A stretch of DNA of 64,000 nt, taken from the NCBI GenBank assembly GCA_946811185.2, contig OX328096.1, positions 25,101,811 through 25,165,810 of the forward strand, read 5' to 3'. The notes under the pieces were generated by a model that was not told the origin of the DNA, did no database searches, and saw only the letters and a list, made by a program, of their open reading frames with translations. This DNA comes from Hippopus hippopus (lineage: Eukaryota > Mollusca > Bivalvia > Cardiida > Cardiidae). The position numbers and the translations under genes were made by a program. Of this stretch, positions 10,113 to 19,866 are shown one piece after another. Numbering within the stretch: the stretch's first letter is position 1; each line of letters begins with the position of its first letter.

Positions 10113-10410
10113 TGAGCCGAGCTCCGGTAGCTCAGTCAGCAGCGTACAGGACTTGAGAGCAGGTCAATGAATTGATCCCAGGCTTGGTCAATTTCTTTCC
10201 GAGGACTGATGATAGTCATTGCGACAGGATTCATTCCTCTCTCACCGCTGGCCATTGCTTAGGCGATGGTTATGTGGGAAAGCAACCAGTGGCTTGGAAA
10301 GAATATTGTGCGGGGTACTAAATTCCAGGAAAGCATGGATAGATGCACTGGCCTCCGCTATATAACTGAAATAATGTTGGAAACGGCTTTAAACACTATA
10401 CAGTCAATAT
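10113..10410 (+). mobile_element. tRNA-derived SINE (type 1)
   Basis: The head resembles a tRNA gene: CTCCGGTAGCTCAGTCAGCA fits an A box, and a B-box-like stretch follows near GGTCAATGAATTGATCCC. The body carries GATGATAGTCATTGCGACAG, and the tail ACTGAAATAATGTTGGAAAC then GGCTTTAAACACTA. Related copies are at 36790 and, inverted, at 43510. It is not a functional tRNA: there is no acceptor-stem pairing. Confidence 0.75.
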
Positions 10411-10664
10411 ATTCTTTTTTCGAACTTGGAGCAGACTATTTTTATGGAGCTATTTCTTTGTTTTATCACGATTTTTTTCTCTTTCTTATATATATTCACT
10501 AAACCGTAGCACATGTGGATCATCCATATCCTGGATATTCCTTTCAGGAGGAAAGGAGTTAAACGCAACTTCTTGAAGACTTAGAATGCTGAATTGATGA
10601 AATGTACTTTTTCAGTAACACAAAACAGCCCAAATAGGTTGTTTTGGCCAGTGTATGAAACAAA

Positions 10665-10742
10665 GTAGTGGACAGAGTAGATCCAAGATCAGACTGCACG
10701 TTCTGTGCAGTCTGATTTTGATCTACACTGTCCACAAAAAAC
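10665..10742. repeat. Family B hairpin, core only
   Basis: TGGACAGAGTAGATCCAAGA, CAGACTGCACGTTCTGTGCA and CTACACTGTCCACA form the complete central hairpin without outer ends. Confidence 0.7.
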
Positions 10743-10749
10743 AACTTAA

Positions 10750-10868
10750 GGTCTGCGGCCCCTAACTCTCATATTAAAAGACGGAAGCTGCCGAGATTGG
10801 CCTAATAGCCTTTACGAAAAAGTCGATGTTACACGATATTTACCGATGAGTTAGTGAGTCTACGGCCC
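10750..10868. repeat. Family F unit (~118 bp)
   Basis: One unit: CCCCTAACTCTCATATTAAA, GGAAGCTGCCGAGATTGG, TTACACGATATTTACCGATG, AGTTAGTGAGTCTACGG. Its right part was split by the family E insertions that follow. The array at 44327-45066 is made of the same unit. Confidence 0.75.
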
Positions 10869-11284
10869 CACTCGTCACAACTCGGCCGATTCCGTACCTA
10901 CATCTAACCTCGTCCGTATAACGGTCGTTTCCATTTGAACTGCGAATCACGTGATCTTATACATTGGCGCGCCACTGTCAGTTGTTTAGCAACGACATAA
11001 ACAACCTCGATGGAGTTATTCACATCTGTTTATATGTCGGTGAAAACTTTAATCGGAATTGATAAATAATGAATGTACGAACTGTTTGCCAACTCAACTG
11101 AAACATAGTTAGAAAGATTTCGATAGAAAATTGAAACTCAAGTTTTCTTTTTTTAAGAGGAGCCTTACAATTTTCAGAACGGTAAATCGGCGTATTTCCG
11201 GATATGTATCGATCTGATGCATATTAATCCACCAGATACAGCCGAGGGATATGATGGCTCCCATCACCCGAGGTATGCCGAATG
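10869..11284 (-). mobile_element. Family E MULE-like MITE, inverted member of a head-to-head pair
   Basis: Complete 416-bp copy on the minus strand, from CACTCGTCACAACTCGG to the inverse of the CATTCGG end. Flanked by its own 10-bp direct repeat TCTACGGCCC (10859-10868 and 11285-11294), so it inserted independently of its neighbour. Confidence 0.85.
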
Positions 11285-11298
11285 TCTACGGCCCCTAA

Positions 11299-11717
11299 CA
11301 TTCGGCATACCTCTGGTGATGGGAGCCATCATATCCCTCGGCTGTATCTGGTGGATTGATATGCACCAGATCGGTACATACCCGGAAATACGCCGGTTTA
11401 CCGTTCTGAAAATTGTAAGGCTCCTCTTAAAAAAGAAAACTTGAGTTTCAATTTTCTATCGAAATCTTTCTAACTATGTTTCAGTTGAGTTGACAAACAG
11501 TTCGTACATTCATTATTTAACATGGTTTTCTGATTGAAATTTTTACTGACAGATAAACATATGTGAATAACTTCATCGAGGTTGTTTATGTCGTTGCTAA
11601 ACGACTGTCAGTGGCGCGCTATATGTAGAATCACGTGATTCTCATTTCAAAATGGAAATCTCCTTGATACGGACGAGGTTAGATGTAGGTACGGAATCGG
11701 CCGAGTTGTGACGAGTG
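11299..11717 (+). mobile_element. Family E MULE-like MITE, direct member of a head-to-head pair
   Basis: Complete 419-bp copy on the plus strand, flanked by CGGCCCCTAA at 11289-11298 and 11718-11727. With the minus-strand copy at 10869-11284 it forms an ~850-bp inverted repeat with a 14-bp centre. Its target lies in the duplicated target site of the other copy. Confidence 0.85.
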
Positions 11718-11830
11718 CGGCCCCTAACTCTCATGTTTAAAAGACGGAAGCTGCCGAGATTGGCCGGGTAGCCATTACGAAAACGTCGATTGTACACGAT
11801 ATTTACCGATGACTTAGGGGCCTTAAGTTG
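11718..11830. repeat. Family F unit, downstream of the family E pair
   Basis: Continues the unit interrupted at 10869: CCCCTAACTCTCATGTTTAA, then GGAAGCTGCCGAGATTGG and GATATTTACCGATGACTTAG. Confidence 0.7.
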
Positions 11831-11845
11831 GTTCCAGAATTTTAA

Positions 11846-12088
11846 GGTCTAACTAATATTTTCTTAGCAAACGACAAATCTAAGACTTGTCCAAATTGAA
11901 AGCCGGTTTGCAGACGACAAAATAAATATGATTCAAAATTTGAAATTTGGCGCTAGACAGGAAAACAACCTTGTTGGAAAAGGAGAAAATGCTGGTAAAT
12001 GCCATTTTTTCCCCATTTTTCCCACAATGTTTTCAAAAGGTTTATTTTTAGGGTCATTAAAACTCAGGATTGTTTGGTAAAGGGTTAA
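11846..12088. repeat. Family A hairpin MITE
   Basis: Complete copy; right end TTTGGTAAAGGGTTAA. The left end has diverged to CTAACTAATATTTTCTTAGC. Confidence 0.75.
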
Positions 12089-12147
12089 CTGATTATCAGA
12101 CGAAACATTTTAGACTCGTCAATATCGGAAACATTAAAAAAAGCCAT

Positions 12148-12400
12148 GCTTTGTGAAAAGAGGGCTTAATGCATCTGCGAAAAGTATCGACTCAGGTCAG
12201 CTTGCGCAGTCTGCGCAAGCTGACCTGAGTCGAAACATTCGCTATAGATCAAAATTTTCTGTATGTCAATGAACCAGTCTACCTCATGATTAAGTCGGTT
12301 GTTAGACAAAACAGATTTTTATGGATGCATAATCATTTGATGACTTGCATGGTATAATGTATCACGGAGATGCATTAAGTCCCCCTTTTTTTCCCGAGCA
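12148..12400. repeat. Family C hairpin MITE
   Basis: Best full-length copy of family C. Ends GCCATGCTTTGTGAAAAGAG and the inverse of CCCGAGCATTGC bracket it, with the stem CAGGTCAGCTTGCGCAGTCT paired with its complement. GCATCTGCGAAAAGT on the left mirrors GGAGATGCATTAAG on the right. Confidence 0.8.
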
Positions 12401-12585
12401 TTGCTTATTTGCAGACAACAAATAAAATGTGGCTCAGATTATGCAGTTTATCTTTAAAGGGATAGAAAATAATGTGGAAAAGAGGAAAATGTTGGTTACC
12501 AGTAGTTTGTCCTTTTCCGATACTGTTTTCAAAAGCCTGCTTTCTTAGGTCTATTAAAACTCATGATCGTGTGAAAAAGCGTTAA
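12400..12585. repeat. Family A hairpin MITE, degenerate
   Basis: Weak stem (AGAGGAAAATGTTGGTTACC); end reads GTGAAAAAGCGTTAAC. Confidence 0.6.
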
Positions 12586-12720
12586 CCAGACGACAAATCT
12601 TAATTTTTTTTTATTGAAAACATTTGAAGGCGACATATCCAATGTGGCTCAAAAGTTGGTACATACCGTTAAAAGAGTAGAAAACATTCTGGGAAAAAAA
12701 GGGAGAAAATGCTGTACATA
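12585..12720. repeat. Family A hairpin MITE, 3'-truncated
   Basis: Starts GTTAACCAGACGACAAATCT, directly abutting the preceding copy, and is lost after GGGAGAAAATGCTG. Confidence 0.6.
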
Positions 12721-13074
12721 AAATTCTTTTTTTAGCACATGCTTGATTATGAGAGTTTAAAAAAAAAACACTGTAGTTGCTCTCACGGAGAGTTTAGAAT
12801 AAGATCAGTCTGCACAGAACCAACAATCTTATAATAGATCTACAAAATCTGAACTTCTAGAGTGTTTTGGTAAATTTTTATCGACTCGAAATGTCAAATT
12901 TTGGTCCTAAAATCTAGGAGGAAACATAACTTCTCTCACAGCAGAAAGAATGTTGTTATCGTCACAAATTCACCACGTTTTAAACGACATCCCGGAGGCC
13001 ACATCCGGTTGATATGCAAAGATTAAAAAGCAAGGGATATGCGTTAAGTAGCTACACGGAACTTGCATTTGAGC

Positions 13075-13335
13075 CATACTCAGTGAAAAAGGGGCTTTAT
13101 ACATCTGCAAAAAGTGTCGACCCATGTCAGCCTGCGCAGTCAGCGCATACTGACCTGGGTCAAAACTTTTTGCTAATCGTTAATTTACTGCATGTCAAAG
13201 GACAAGTGTACCTTATGATTCGGTCGATTGCTATACAACATGGATCTAATGGACTCATGATTGGATGATGACTTGCTTGGTATCATGCGTCATGGAGATG
13301 CATTAAGACACCTTTTTGCTGGCCATGGCTTTCTT
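13075..13335. repeat. Family C hairpin MITE
   Basis: Near-complete: AGCCATACTCAGTGAAAAAG start, GCATACTGACCTGGGTCAAA stem, CATGGAGATGCATTAAGACA and CTGGCCATGGCT end. Confidence 0.75.
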
Positions 13336-13659
13336 TTATTGCAGCCCTTTTTAACACATTACGGTTTAAAGAGATCCGGTTTTAATGTCATAAATCTATG
13401 CTTCTCTGTTGAAGATTTTTTCGAAATTGCTTTTTGATAACAATTTACAAAAAATAAAATGAAAATATTGAGCAGATGTTGGCAGCTTATTCATCTAATA
13501 AGCTACTTCACGGATGCTATTGCCATTTTTATAGCTCTGGCTTCTGTTCTCATTCTTCTTAACTTCTACTGCTATTTGCACTGATCTGTTTCTTCTCCTT
13601 TAACTGCCACTTGAGTGTTGTCAACCATTGTACTGCTGTGCTAGACTCAATATGCTGAA

Positions 13660-13760
13660 AATTGTGGACAATGTAGGTCAAGATCACACTGAAAGAAAAG
13701 TGCAATCTGATCTTGCATGTACACTGTCCGATACGATGAATTTTTATCTGCGACGAAAAA
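13660..13760. repeat. Family B hairpin, core only
   Basis: GTAGGTCAAGATCACACTGA ... GTGCAATCTGATCTTGCATG, flanked by TGTCCGATACGATGAATTTT. Confidence 0.65.
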
Positions 13761-14320
13761 ACTAAGGGACCCTTGAGGGCCTGAATCGCTCTCATTTTCT
13801 AGCATACATAATGATGAATTCATGATAAATGGGAAAAGATGAAAAGATAGTGGGGGGTGTTGCAACTTTAACCAACTAAGATAGCATAATAGGTAGGCAT
13901 GGTGAATTGAACAATAAATTTCATTATTTGAAATAATCAAAATATAATCAACTTCTTGGAATCAATCCAGCCATATCTTATAGGGCTTTAGTAGCCTACT
14001 GTCACATTAAAAGTTAAAAACTGTATTTTTTCTGCTCATAGTTTGTAAGATTTTAAGAAAATATTGAAATGACGACTTACATTACTAGTGGTGCCGAGTT
14101 AACGTTCCGGGTAACAGTAAGTCGACAGTCGCAACCAGGTGATTTTCGGGCACTATTAAACACCCTTCTGAGCATTATATCAATATAAGAAAAGTCTTAT
14201 AAGACGTCCAAAGGGCTCAAGAACATTTTGGGTCACGATAAACATCCACAAAACCCTAGGATTCTCTTCCAGTTCTTCATTTATACCGAAAATTGACGAG
14301 TTAATGTTCATTTACGTTAC

Positions 14321-14554
14321 TGTTTATTTCAGTGTGGCACCAGTGTCAGTGGGGAACGGTTCATTTCAGTTTGGCTTCAGAGTCATTGGGGTACTGTTTA
14401 TTTCAGTTTGGCTTCAGGGTCAACTTGGGGGTACTGTTCATTTCCGTGTGACAGCAGGGTACTGTTTATTTCAGTTTGGCACCAGGGTCAGTGGGGAACT
14501 GTTTATTTCATTATGGCACCAGGGTTTGTGATGTACTGTTTATATAAATTTCAG
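14321..14554 (+). repeat. Tandem ~37-bp units copying the SRCR exon acceptor
   Basis: Six or so head-to-tail units, most spaced 37 bp apart. Each resembles TACTGTTTATTTCAG followed by TTTGGCACCAGGGTCAGTGG, that is the polypyrimidine tract, AG and first codons of the exon starting at 14555. Intact AG acceptors fall at 14331-14332, 14368-14369, 14405-14406 and 14473-14474; two units have lost AG (TTTCCG near 14446, TTTCAT near 14510). Only the last acceptor (14553-14554) leads into an open SRCR frame. Use of the one at 14473-14474 runs into a stop at 14609-14611. Confidence 0.85.
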
Positions 14555-14666
14555 TTTGGCACCAGGGTCAGTGGGGTACTGTGTGCAATGACGGCTGGTG
14601 GAATATTCTAAGAGGTCACCAGGATAATAATGTGGATGTCGCCTGCCGTATGTTCGGATATAACAA
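14555..14666 (+). CDS. Exon: N-terminal half of the SRCR domain
   Basis: Exon of 112 nt between the acceptor TAAATTTCAG and the donor AACAAGTATAT. With the spare G from the exon ending at 3051 it reads VWHQGQWGTVCNDGWWN, then ILRGHQDNNVDVACRMFGYN. This matches the scavenger receptor cysteine-rich consensus (GQWGTVCDDGW ... VVCRQLGY) and supplies the first two cysteines. It ends two bases into a lysine codon completed by the exon at 17707. The 37-bp array directly upstream repeats its 5' edge, so other acceptors compete with the real one. Confidence 0.85.
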
Positions 14667-14871
14667 GTATATTTTCTTTTTTGGCTTTTATTAAAACATT
14701 TGAGCCATGCAATGGCAAAATAATTTATCAATCACTCCCAATTACGGTCTCCTCATCACGATCGATGTTTAAAGATCTTTAGCAATAATCTGTGAAACTG
14801 CTCCTTCTTTAGCCAGTATGATAAGGAGAACTTTCTGGGTAGCTAACAGAAAAAAATAACCATGTATTTTA

Positions 14872-15125
14872 CCTCTGCGAAAGGGGGCTTAATGCATCTG
14901 CGAAAAGTATCGACCCAGGTCAGCCTGCGCAGTTCGCGCAGGCTGACCTTGGCCGAAACTTTTCGCTATTGGTCAATTTTTTTGTATGTCCAAGGACCAG
15001 TTTACCTTATGATTCAGTCGGTTGATAGACAAAATGGATTTTATAGATCCATCATCATATGATGACTTGCTTGGTATCATGCATCACGGAGATGCATTAA
15101 GCCCCCTTTTGCCAGAGCATGGCTC
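14872..15125. repeat. Family C hairpin MITE
   Basis: Full copy with both ends (CTCTGCGAAAGGGGGCTTAA and AAGCCCCCTTTTGCCAGAGC); the stem CAGGTCAGCCTGCGCAG is nearly perfect. Confidence 0.8.
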
Positions 15126-15479
15126 ATTTATATTTCTCTTGAAGTTATCACAAGACTATATCTTTACTTCTTATATGCATTAGTGGAACTCTTCCTGTTA
15201 GAGGTGCATTTAGACCTATTACCGGGACCATGGGTAGACAAAAATCAAAAGCATCATACATAAAGTACAATCAAACGCAGTCATTTGTACTAACAGGGGC
15301 ACATTTCATTGCCATGCAGTGTCTAATAAGTGTATAATAAGTGTATTGAGGCTTTCATTTCTCATTTTCTTTTTCCGTTATGGGTTACTTAACGATTTCG
15401 CTATGTTACTGGCAACGTGTAGGTTCTGACAATATCACGCATTATTTTCTGCTATGTGTCATTTTTCAAATACAGACCT

Positions 15480-15567
15480 ATCTGATTTCGGCATTTTTGG
15501 TGCAGAACCGGACTACTTTTCAAAACGCCAACCGTTACTTCAAATTTCAAAATAAAATAAACGTTTA
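15480..15567 (+). repeat. Host repeat, left of the mariner insertion
   Basis: Matches 36162-36246 (CAGAACCGGACTACTTTTCA and ACCGTTACTT blocks). Continues at 16783-16900 beyond the mariner, so the mariner interrupts it. Confidence 0.8.
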
Positions 15568-16782
15568 CGAGGGCTGTTCGATATGTAATGTGTATTGTAC
15601 CACAGCGCGATAACGCTTTCAACGATTTCGTGGATGATGATACGCTTGAATAGCTCTATTCAATACCTTTCCAACGGTATAAACACGAGCCTTTAGCTCC
15701 ACATAGTTTTAAACTTATAGTCATTTCATTAGAGCTAGTCGTTGACCACTGTTGTAAAAATGGTTGGGAAACGGATTAAGAATATTGAAGAAATTAGAGC
15801 TTATATAAAAGTTCGCACAAAACTCGGTCATTCAGTAATGCAGATTTTTACTGAATTGGGGGAAGTTTATGGGTCTGATAAGGTATCTTATGAGACAGTT
15901 CGTAGGTGGAGAAAGAAATTTCTGACTGGCACAGAATCCGTCAAAGATGCAGCAAAATCTGGCCGACCTGTGACTGTAATAGGCAAGGCAAATGTCTCAA
16001 AAGTCAGGGAAATAATTGAAAGTGATGGCAGATACACGATTCGTGATATTGCCAACGCTGTTGGCATATCGCTATCGCGGGTGCATTTCATTTTGAATTG
16101 TATTTTGAAAGTACGAAAGATTTCTGCCAGATGGATACCGCATATATCGAACCAGTAAGAAAAATTGGAAACAATATATGGCTAACTAAACACGGTAGAA
16201 GGCCTGTATTTGCCAAAAGAAGCATAAGCACAAAGAAGGTTCTTTATTGCATATTCTTCTCATGTGATGGTATAGCCGTACAAATTCCGGTGCCGAAGGG
16301 CAAAATTGTTACAGGTCGGTATTACCGAGATGTTATACTAAGAAAGCTCAAGAAATATTATCTTAAACGACGCCCTGTGTCAGGATTTAGGCATGTTCGT
16401 CTACCTTATGATAATGCTCCATCACATACATCTGAGCTTGTGAAGCAATTTTTGAAGTCGGAGAAGGTTACTGTCTTGCCACACCCACCATACTCTCCAG
16501 ATCTAGCCCCATGCGACTTTTTCCTTTTACCAAAACTTAAAAAGTTCTTATCTGGTCGTCGTTACAAGTCCAGACAAGCCCTTGGCTCAGCCATCAGTCA
16601 GTGCCTCAGAGGTCTACCTAAATCAGCGTACCGTGACGCATTTCAGAAATGGATTCAGAGATTGAAATTATGTATTTCAAATCGCGGATAATATTTTGAA
16701 GGGATGTAATGTTCATTTCACTAATTGAGTCGAATGCTTTTGAGATACCGTACAATACACATTACATATCGAACAACCCTCG
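15568..16782 (+). mobile_element. Mariner DNA transposon, internally deleted
   Basis: Element of 1215 bp with ~33-bp terminal inverted repeats: CGAGGGCTGTTCGATATGTA... on the left, and the same with one mismatch (CGAGGGTTGTTCGATATGTA) inverted on the right. The target duplication is TA at 15566-15567 and 16783-16784. An uninterrupted paralogue of the target survives at 36162-36360. It sits in the intron between the two SRCR exons, sense orientation. Mariners are usually near 1.3 kb; this one lacks part of its transposase. Confidence 0.92.
15742..16691 (+). pseudogene. Mariner transposase, frameshifted by an internal deletion
   Basis: The N-terminal part (15742-16158) holds two helix-turn-helix-like blocks (QIFTELGEVYGSDKVSYETV, IRDIANAVGISLSRVHFIL) and runs to SARWIPH. 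The C-terminal part continues in another frame from about 16140 to 16691: IEPVRKIGNNIWLTKHGRR, YDNAPSHTSELVK and PPYSPDLAPCDFFL. The second and third catalytic aspartates are 34 residues apart, the DD34D spacing of mariner. The segment with the first catalytic Asp (family motif GDETW) is missing at the junction near 16138-16150; by comparison with the family about 40-45 codons are gone. The product cannot be active. Confidence 0.92.
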
Positions 16783-16900
16783 TACTCAGTAAAACGCTAC
16801 CTGGTACGATTCAATCAGCTATGGTTACCTTGCATGTAAACTATGCACAAGTCATTTATAAAAACAGCCCCTACAGGCTTGGGTAATAGCTAGACACTAA
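16783..16900 (+). repeat. Host repeat, right of the mariner insertion
   Basis: ACTCAGTAAAACGCTACCTG ... AAACAGCCCCTACAGGCTTG matches 36245-36360 in the same order, giving the filled-site counterpart. Confidence 0.8.
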
Positions 16901-17099
16901 GTCTTCTTGTTGATAAGTCTGTGGAAAAACCCTGCACGAATCCTGGTTTCCCTAAAGTCTATTTTAGAAACTGTATTCGACGATGTGCAGTAAGACAATA
17001 GTATTTGTAAAAACTTTTTTCCCGTTTGAAAAAATTAAGTTTCTAAAAAATTTGGAGCGAAAAACAGGCTAGATTTTTCCACAGATGTATTGTTTGTAG

Positions 17100-17162
17100 C
17101 CATTTTCTCCGTTGCTGTCTTCTTTCTCAGGGTCATTCAAACACGGGATTGTGTTGTTTGAA
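17100..17162. repeat. Family A fragment
   Basis: Only the right part (ATTTTCTCC ... TTTCTCAGGGTCATTCAAAC) is preserved. Confidence 0.45.
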
Positions 17163-17560
17163 AGGCTTTACAACAGAACAGAACAGAAACTTTATTTTGA
17201 CTGAGCACAAAGGCTCATAGTCACAGATACGTACATATATGCATGTTATGAAAATGACAGTCATGTATCATGGAAGAAAATAATACAAACAATAAAAATA
17301 ACACAATAATAAGACATAGTTACACATGTGAAAAAAGCTGAAAAGTATTTTTTTTAATCCTGGAATCAATTGTTCGACTGAGTAGTATTTGTTCTGGATT
17401 TAAAAGTATTTTTATAGAATGAAGTTAACTGTATCAATCGTTGTAGAAAGGGCAAATCAATGTAAAATGGAATTCATCCTCGATGTCTCGAAGGTTACAT
17501 AGCTCACAGTATCTTTCATTTCGATTTATGCTATTATCTCAATTTTCAGATCGTGTGAAG
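17163..17560 (-). mobile_element. Non-LTR retrotransposon (LINE) 3' end
   Basis: On the minus strand, 17440-17560 encodes INRNERYCELCNLRDIEDEF, then HFTLICPFYND, the cysteine/histidine-containing C-terminal motif found after the reverse transcriptase of many CR1/L2-type elements. It is followed by a 3' UTR ending in AAAGTTTCTGTTCTGTTCTG. It is heavily 5'-truncated, as LINE copies usually are, and ends ~150 bp before the last SRCR exon. Confidence 0.7.
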
Positions 17561-17706
17561 ATAATCTTATTTTACTTAGAATATATCGTTAGATATTGTT
17601 CCTTTCCACAATTCAATTTGAGATAAGATGTCATAGATGTGCTTTGATGAATACACGTTTGCACAACAATCTTTCGGTTGAAATCATTTTGGTCTCCTGG
17701 TTTCAG

Positions 17707-17887
17707 ACAAGGAGTGGTACTTGATCAAGGGACATTTCTGCTTTCGAATACTTCCGGTGTGAAGATTTGGATGGATGATGTGGCATGCGAAGGAACAGAA
17801 ACCAGCCTCCTTCAGTGCCCCTTTATTGGGTTCGGTGTGCACAACTGTGGTCATCATGAGGACGTTAGCGTTCGATGTAACACATAG
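17707..17887 (+). CDS. Terminal coding exon: C-terminal half of the SRCR domain
   Basis: Begins after the acceptor CTCCTGGTTTCAG and ends at the stop TAG at 17885-17887. Joined to the exon at 14555 it gives [18 protein letters not shown], then [20 protein letters not shown], then [15 protein letters not shown]. It carries four cysteines; with the two upstream the domain has six, as in group A SRCR domains. [10 protein letters not shown] is the family's conserved core. The assembled product has 216 residues without the missing first exon: signal peptide, PAN-like module, one SRCR domain, no transmembrane segment. A secreted role in recognition or adhesion is likely but inferred. Confidence 0.88.
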
Positions 17888-17925
17888 TCACAAAACATTA
17901 AGATCGCATCTCAATGTGTATATCT

Positions 17926-18152
17926 AACTCTTTACCACACAATCTTATATGTTTTTATGATTCAGAGGAAAAATACCTTTGAAAACAATGTGGAAAAAGT
18001 AGAAAATGCTGGTAACTAACATTTTCTCCCTTTCCTACAATGTTTTCTACCCCTTAAAAGACAGATTTCATTATATGGGCCACATTTAAATTGTCGTCTG
18101 CAATTTTTTCAGTTTCGACAAGTCTACATTTTTGTGGTGTGGTAAAGTGTTC
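17926..18152. repeat. Family A hairpin MITE
   Basis: Complete copy ~40 bp after the SRCR stop codon, so it may lie in the 3' UTR. Starts TAACTCTTTACCACACAATC; ends GTGTGGTAAAGTGTT. Confidence 0.75.
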
Positions 18153-18534
18153 TTGCGGCACAATACTAGATTTTATTTAAAAAAAAATAAATAAAGATGA
18201 ATAGAAATAAATAAGTAAATAAAATAAGAACTTTAATACATTGTAAGAAAACGTCGAAAGATGGTTTTGTGTAAATTAAGCTGTGGCCAATACTTGAAAT
18301 TTTTGCAAACGCTGAGATTCAGATTTTTTATCGTCGAAATCAAAGTCCCGCAACCCTACCGACTGAGCTATCCGAGTAACTACCTACAGTTAGTGGCCAC
18401 AAATATTAAATCAAACATCGAGATTTCCATAGACTTACATGTATTTTTTCAGTGTGCAAGAAAATTAATTACGCTGCTTCTGATCATGAAAACATAAGCA
18501 AAACTACATGTATACTGGTAATGCGAGGTAAATA

Positions 18535-18640
18535 AGCTTTTGTGGACGGCGCAGATCAAGATCAGACTGCATAGAACGTGCAGGCTGATCTTGGATCTAC
18601 ACTGTCCACCATTTGATGCTAATCGTTACCCGAAATCAGC
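18535..18640. repeat. Family B hairpin MITE, outer ends degraded
   Basis: GTGGACGGCGCAGATCAAGA and GATCTTGGATCTACACTGTC flank the stem; ends in GATGCTAATCGTTACCCGAA. Confidence 0.7.
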
Positions 18641-18712
18641 TTTGAACGCTATTTACGCCAATATTTCAGAGTTCCTAGCCTGATATCAAAGTTGCAGTTC
18701 TTTAGAAGTATG

Positions 18713-18982
18713 CTAGGTTCCCACTATCACGATTCGCGCCACGATTGAAATAGTGGTCTTAATCGTGAGCAAATCGTAATGATCCTATCAGATCGTATCA
18801 AAACTTGATGTTACTCGTGGCAATCGTGTTAATCGTATGAAATTTTTTGGCTGTCAAAAAATTTCTACGATCAACACGATTGGTTTTCAATCGTAGTCAT
18901 CGCATCTAATAGTACTAAATCGTAACAAAACGCAGCAGATCGCATCAAATCGTGCTTCTAAATCGTGTTCATCGGGACCAAT
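18713..18982. repeat. AATCGT-rich MITE-like element
   Basis: About 270 bp with roughly fifteen AATCGT or ACGATT motifs. The left end GGTTCCCACTATCACGATT resembles the inverse of the right end AATCGTGTTCATCGGGACC. No coding capacity. Family not known to me. Confidence 0.5.
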
Positions 18983-19729
18983 CTTTCACAAGGAGAAGGC
19001 CAGGCTCTATTGGCTTCGCCGGATAACCGGATGGGATAAGTTCTCCTTTTTGATCCCTCACATCGGGACAATCGAAGTAAGAAATGCGCCGTCCTTTGCA
19101 GCAGCAGTACACGGAGCTGTTGAAAACGAACATACTCCCTTCATCATCAAGCATACTTATAGCAGCTTTCCAACACCAACAATTCTGACAACATATCCAG
19201 CAGCTTTCCCGAAAGCCTGCAAGCCTGGATCGATCGCGGGTCGAAAGGGGAGGTCGAAAATAGAAAATTCCAGAGAAACGAGTTACTACCACAATTTCCC
19301 CCTAAAAAAAATTATCCTAAAGATATGCTGCAAAAAATGGTTGAATATACTTATTTTTTTCTACGGAATGGAACATTTCTATAGAGTGCAGGAAAAGTAA
19401 AAAAGAGTGTTTTTCATTTTTCAACTAAACAACATGTTTAAGTCTATATGATATTTTTATCATCAAGGCAACTTTAATCTTTTAGTATGCTGTGTTTAGG
19501 AGGCTAGAAAACTAACCAAATTTTTGGCTTCTTTCTTCTGTGAGCTGTTATCGCTCCCAAAACTGTCTGACTACCGCTCTACTGACCTTTGCGGGTGTGG
19601 TTGGTGCTGGTCAGGTAGCTGCTTGTCTTCTTCTTCTCTGGTGATGATGTCTGCATACTGCAAATGTCACATTATCACTCTCCTCAACAATCAGTCTTTA
19701 AGAAAAACAATAAAGTCTATGGACAGTCG
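18983..19729. other. No gene recognised
   Basis: Two overlapping ORFs of 107-116 codons on opposite strands at 18969-19400 match no family I know and have no clear splice sites. A pyrimidine-rich stretch follows near 19540-19650. It may be a decayed transposon adjoining the AATCGT-rich element. Confidence 0.3.
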
Positions 19730-19862
19730 TGGCCCATATATGCCACAATGTTTTCTACCCCATGAAGGACAAATTTCGTCATTTGGACCACCATAAATTT
19801 GTCGTCTACAAATGCTTTCAATTTGAATCAGTCGTAAACATTTTGTTATTAGGTAAAGGGTA
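19730..19862. repeat. Family A, right half
   Basis: Begins at CCACAATGTTTTCTACCCC; ends ATTAGGTAAAGGGTAAT. Confidence 0.6.
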
Positions 19863-19866
19863 ATTC

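Larger units (their letters stand above)
3052..14554 (+). other. Long intron of the PAN-SRCR gene
   Basis: Inferred 11.5-kb intron between the phase-matched donor at 3052 and the acceptor ending at 14554. It carries no host exon I can support. It is filled with the elements listed separately: SINEs, families A, B, C, E and F, and a Gypsy element. Confidence 0.6.

Noticed and set aside
10113..10200. tRNA gene
   Set aside because: A- and B-box-like sequences are present, but there is no acceptor-stem pairing or proper anticodon arm, and the sequence continues into a SINE body. The same applies at 32190, 36790, 43510, 46530 and 3625.
14304..14611. ORFs across the 37-bp acceptor array
   Set aside because: They are off-frame readings of repeated acceptor plus SRCR codons; the true SRCR frame is only open from 14555.
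18969..19400. ORFs of 107 and 116 codons on opposite strands
   Set aside because: They overlap each other, have no known motif and adjoin a MITE-like element; probably chance or transposon decay.
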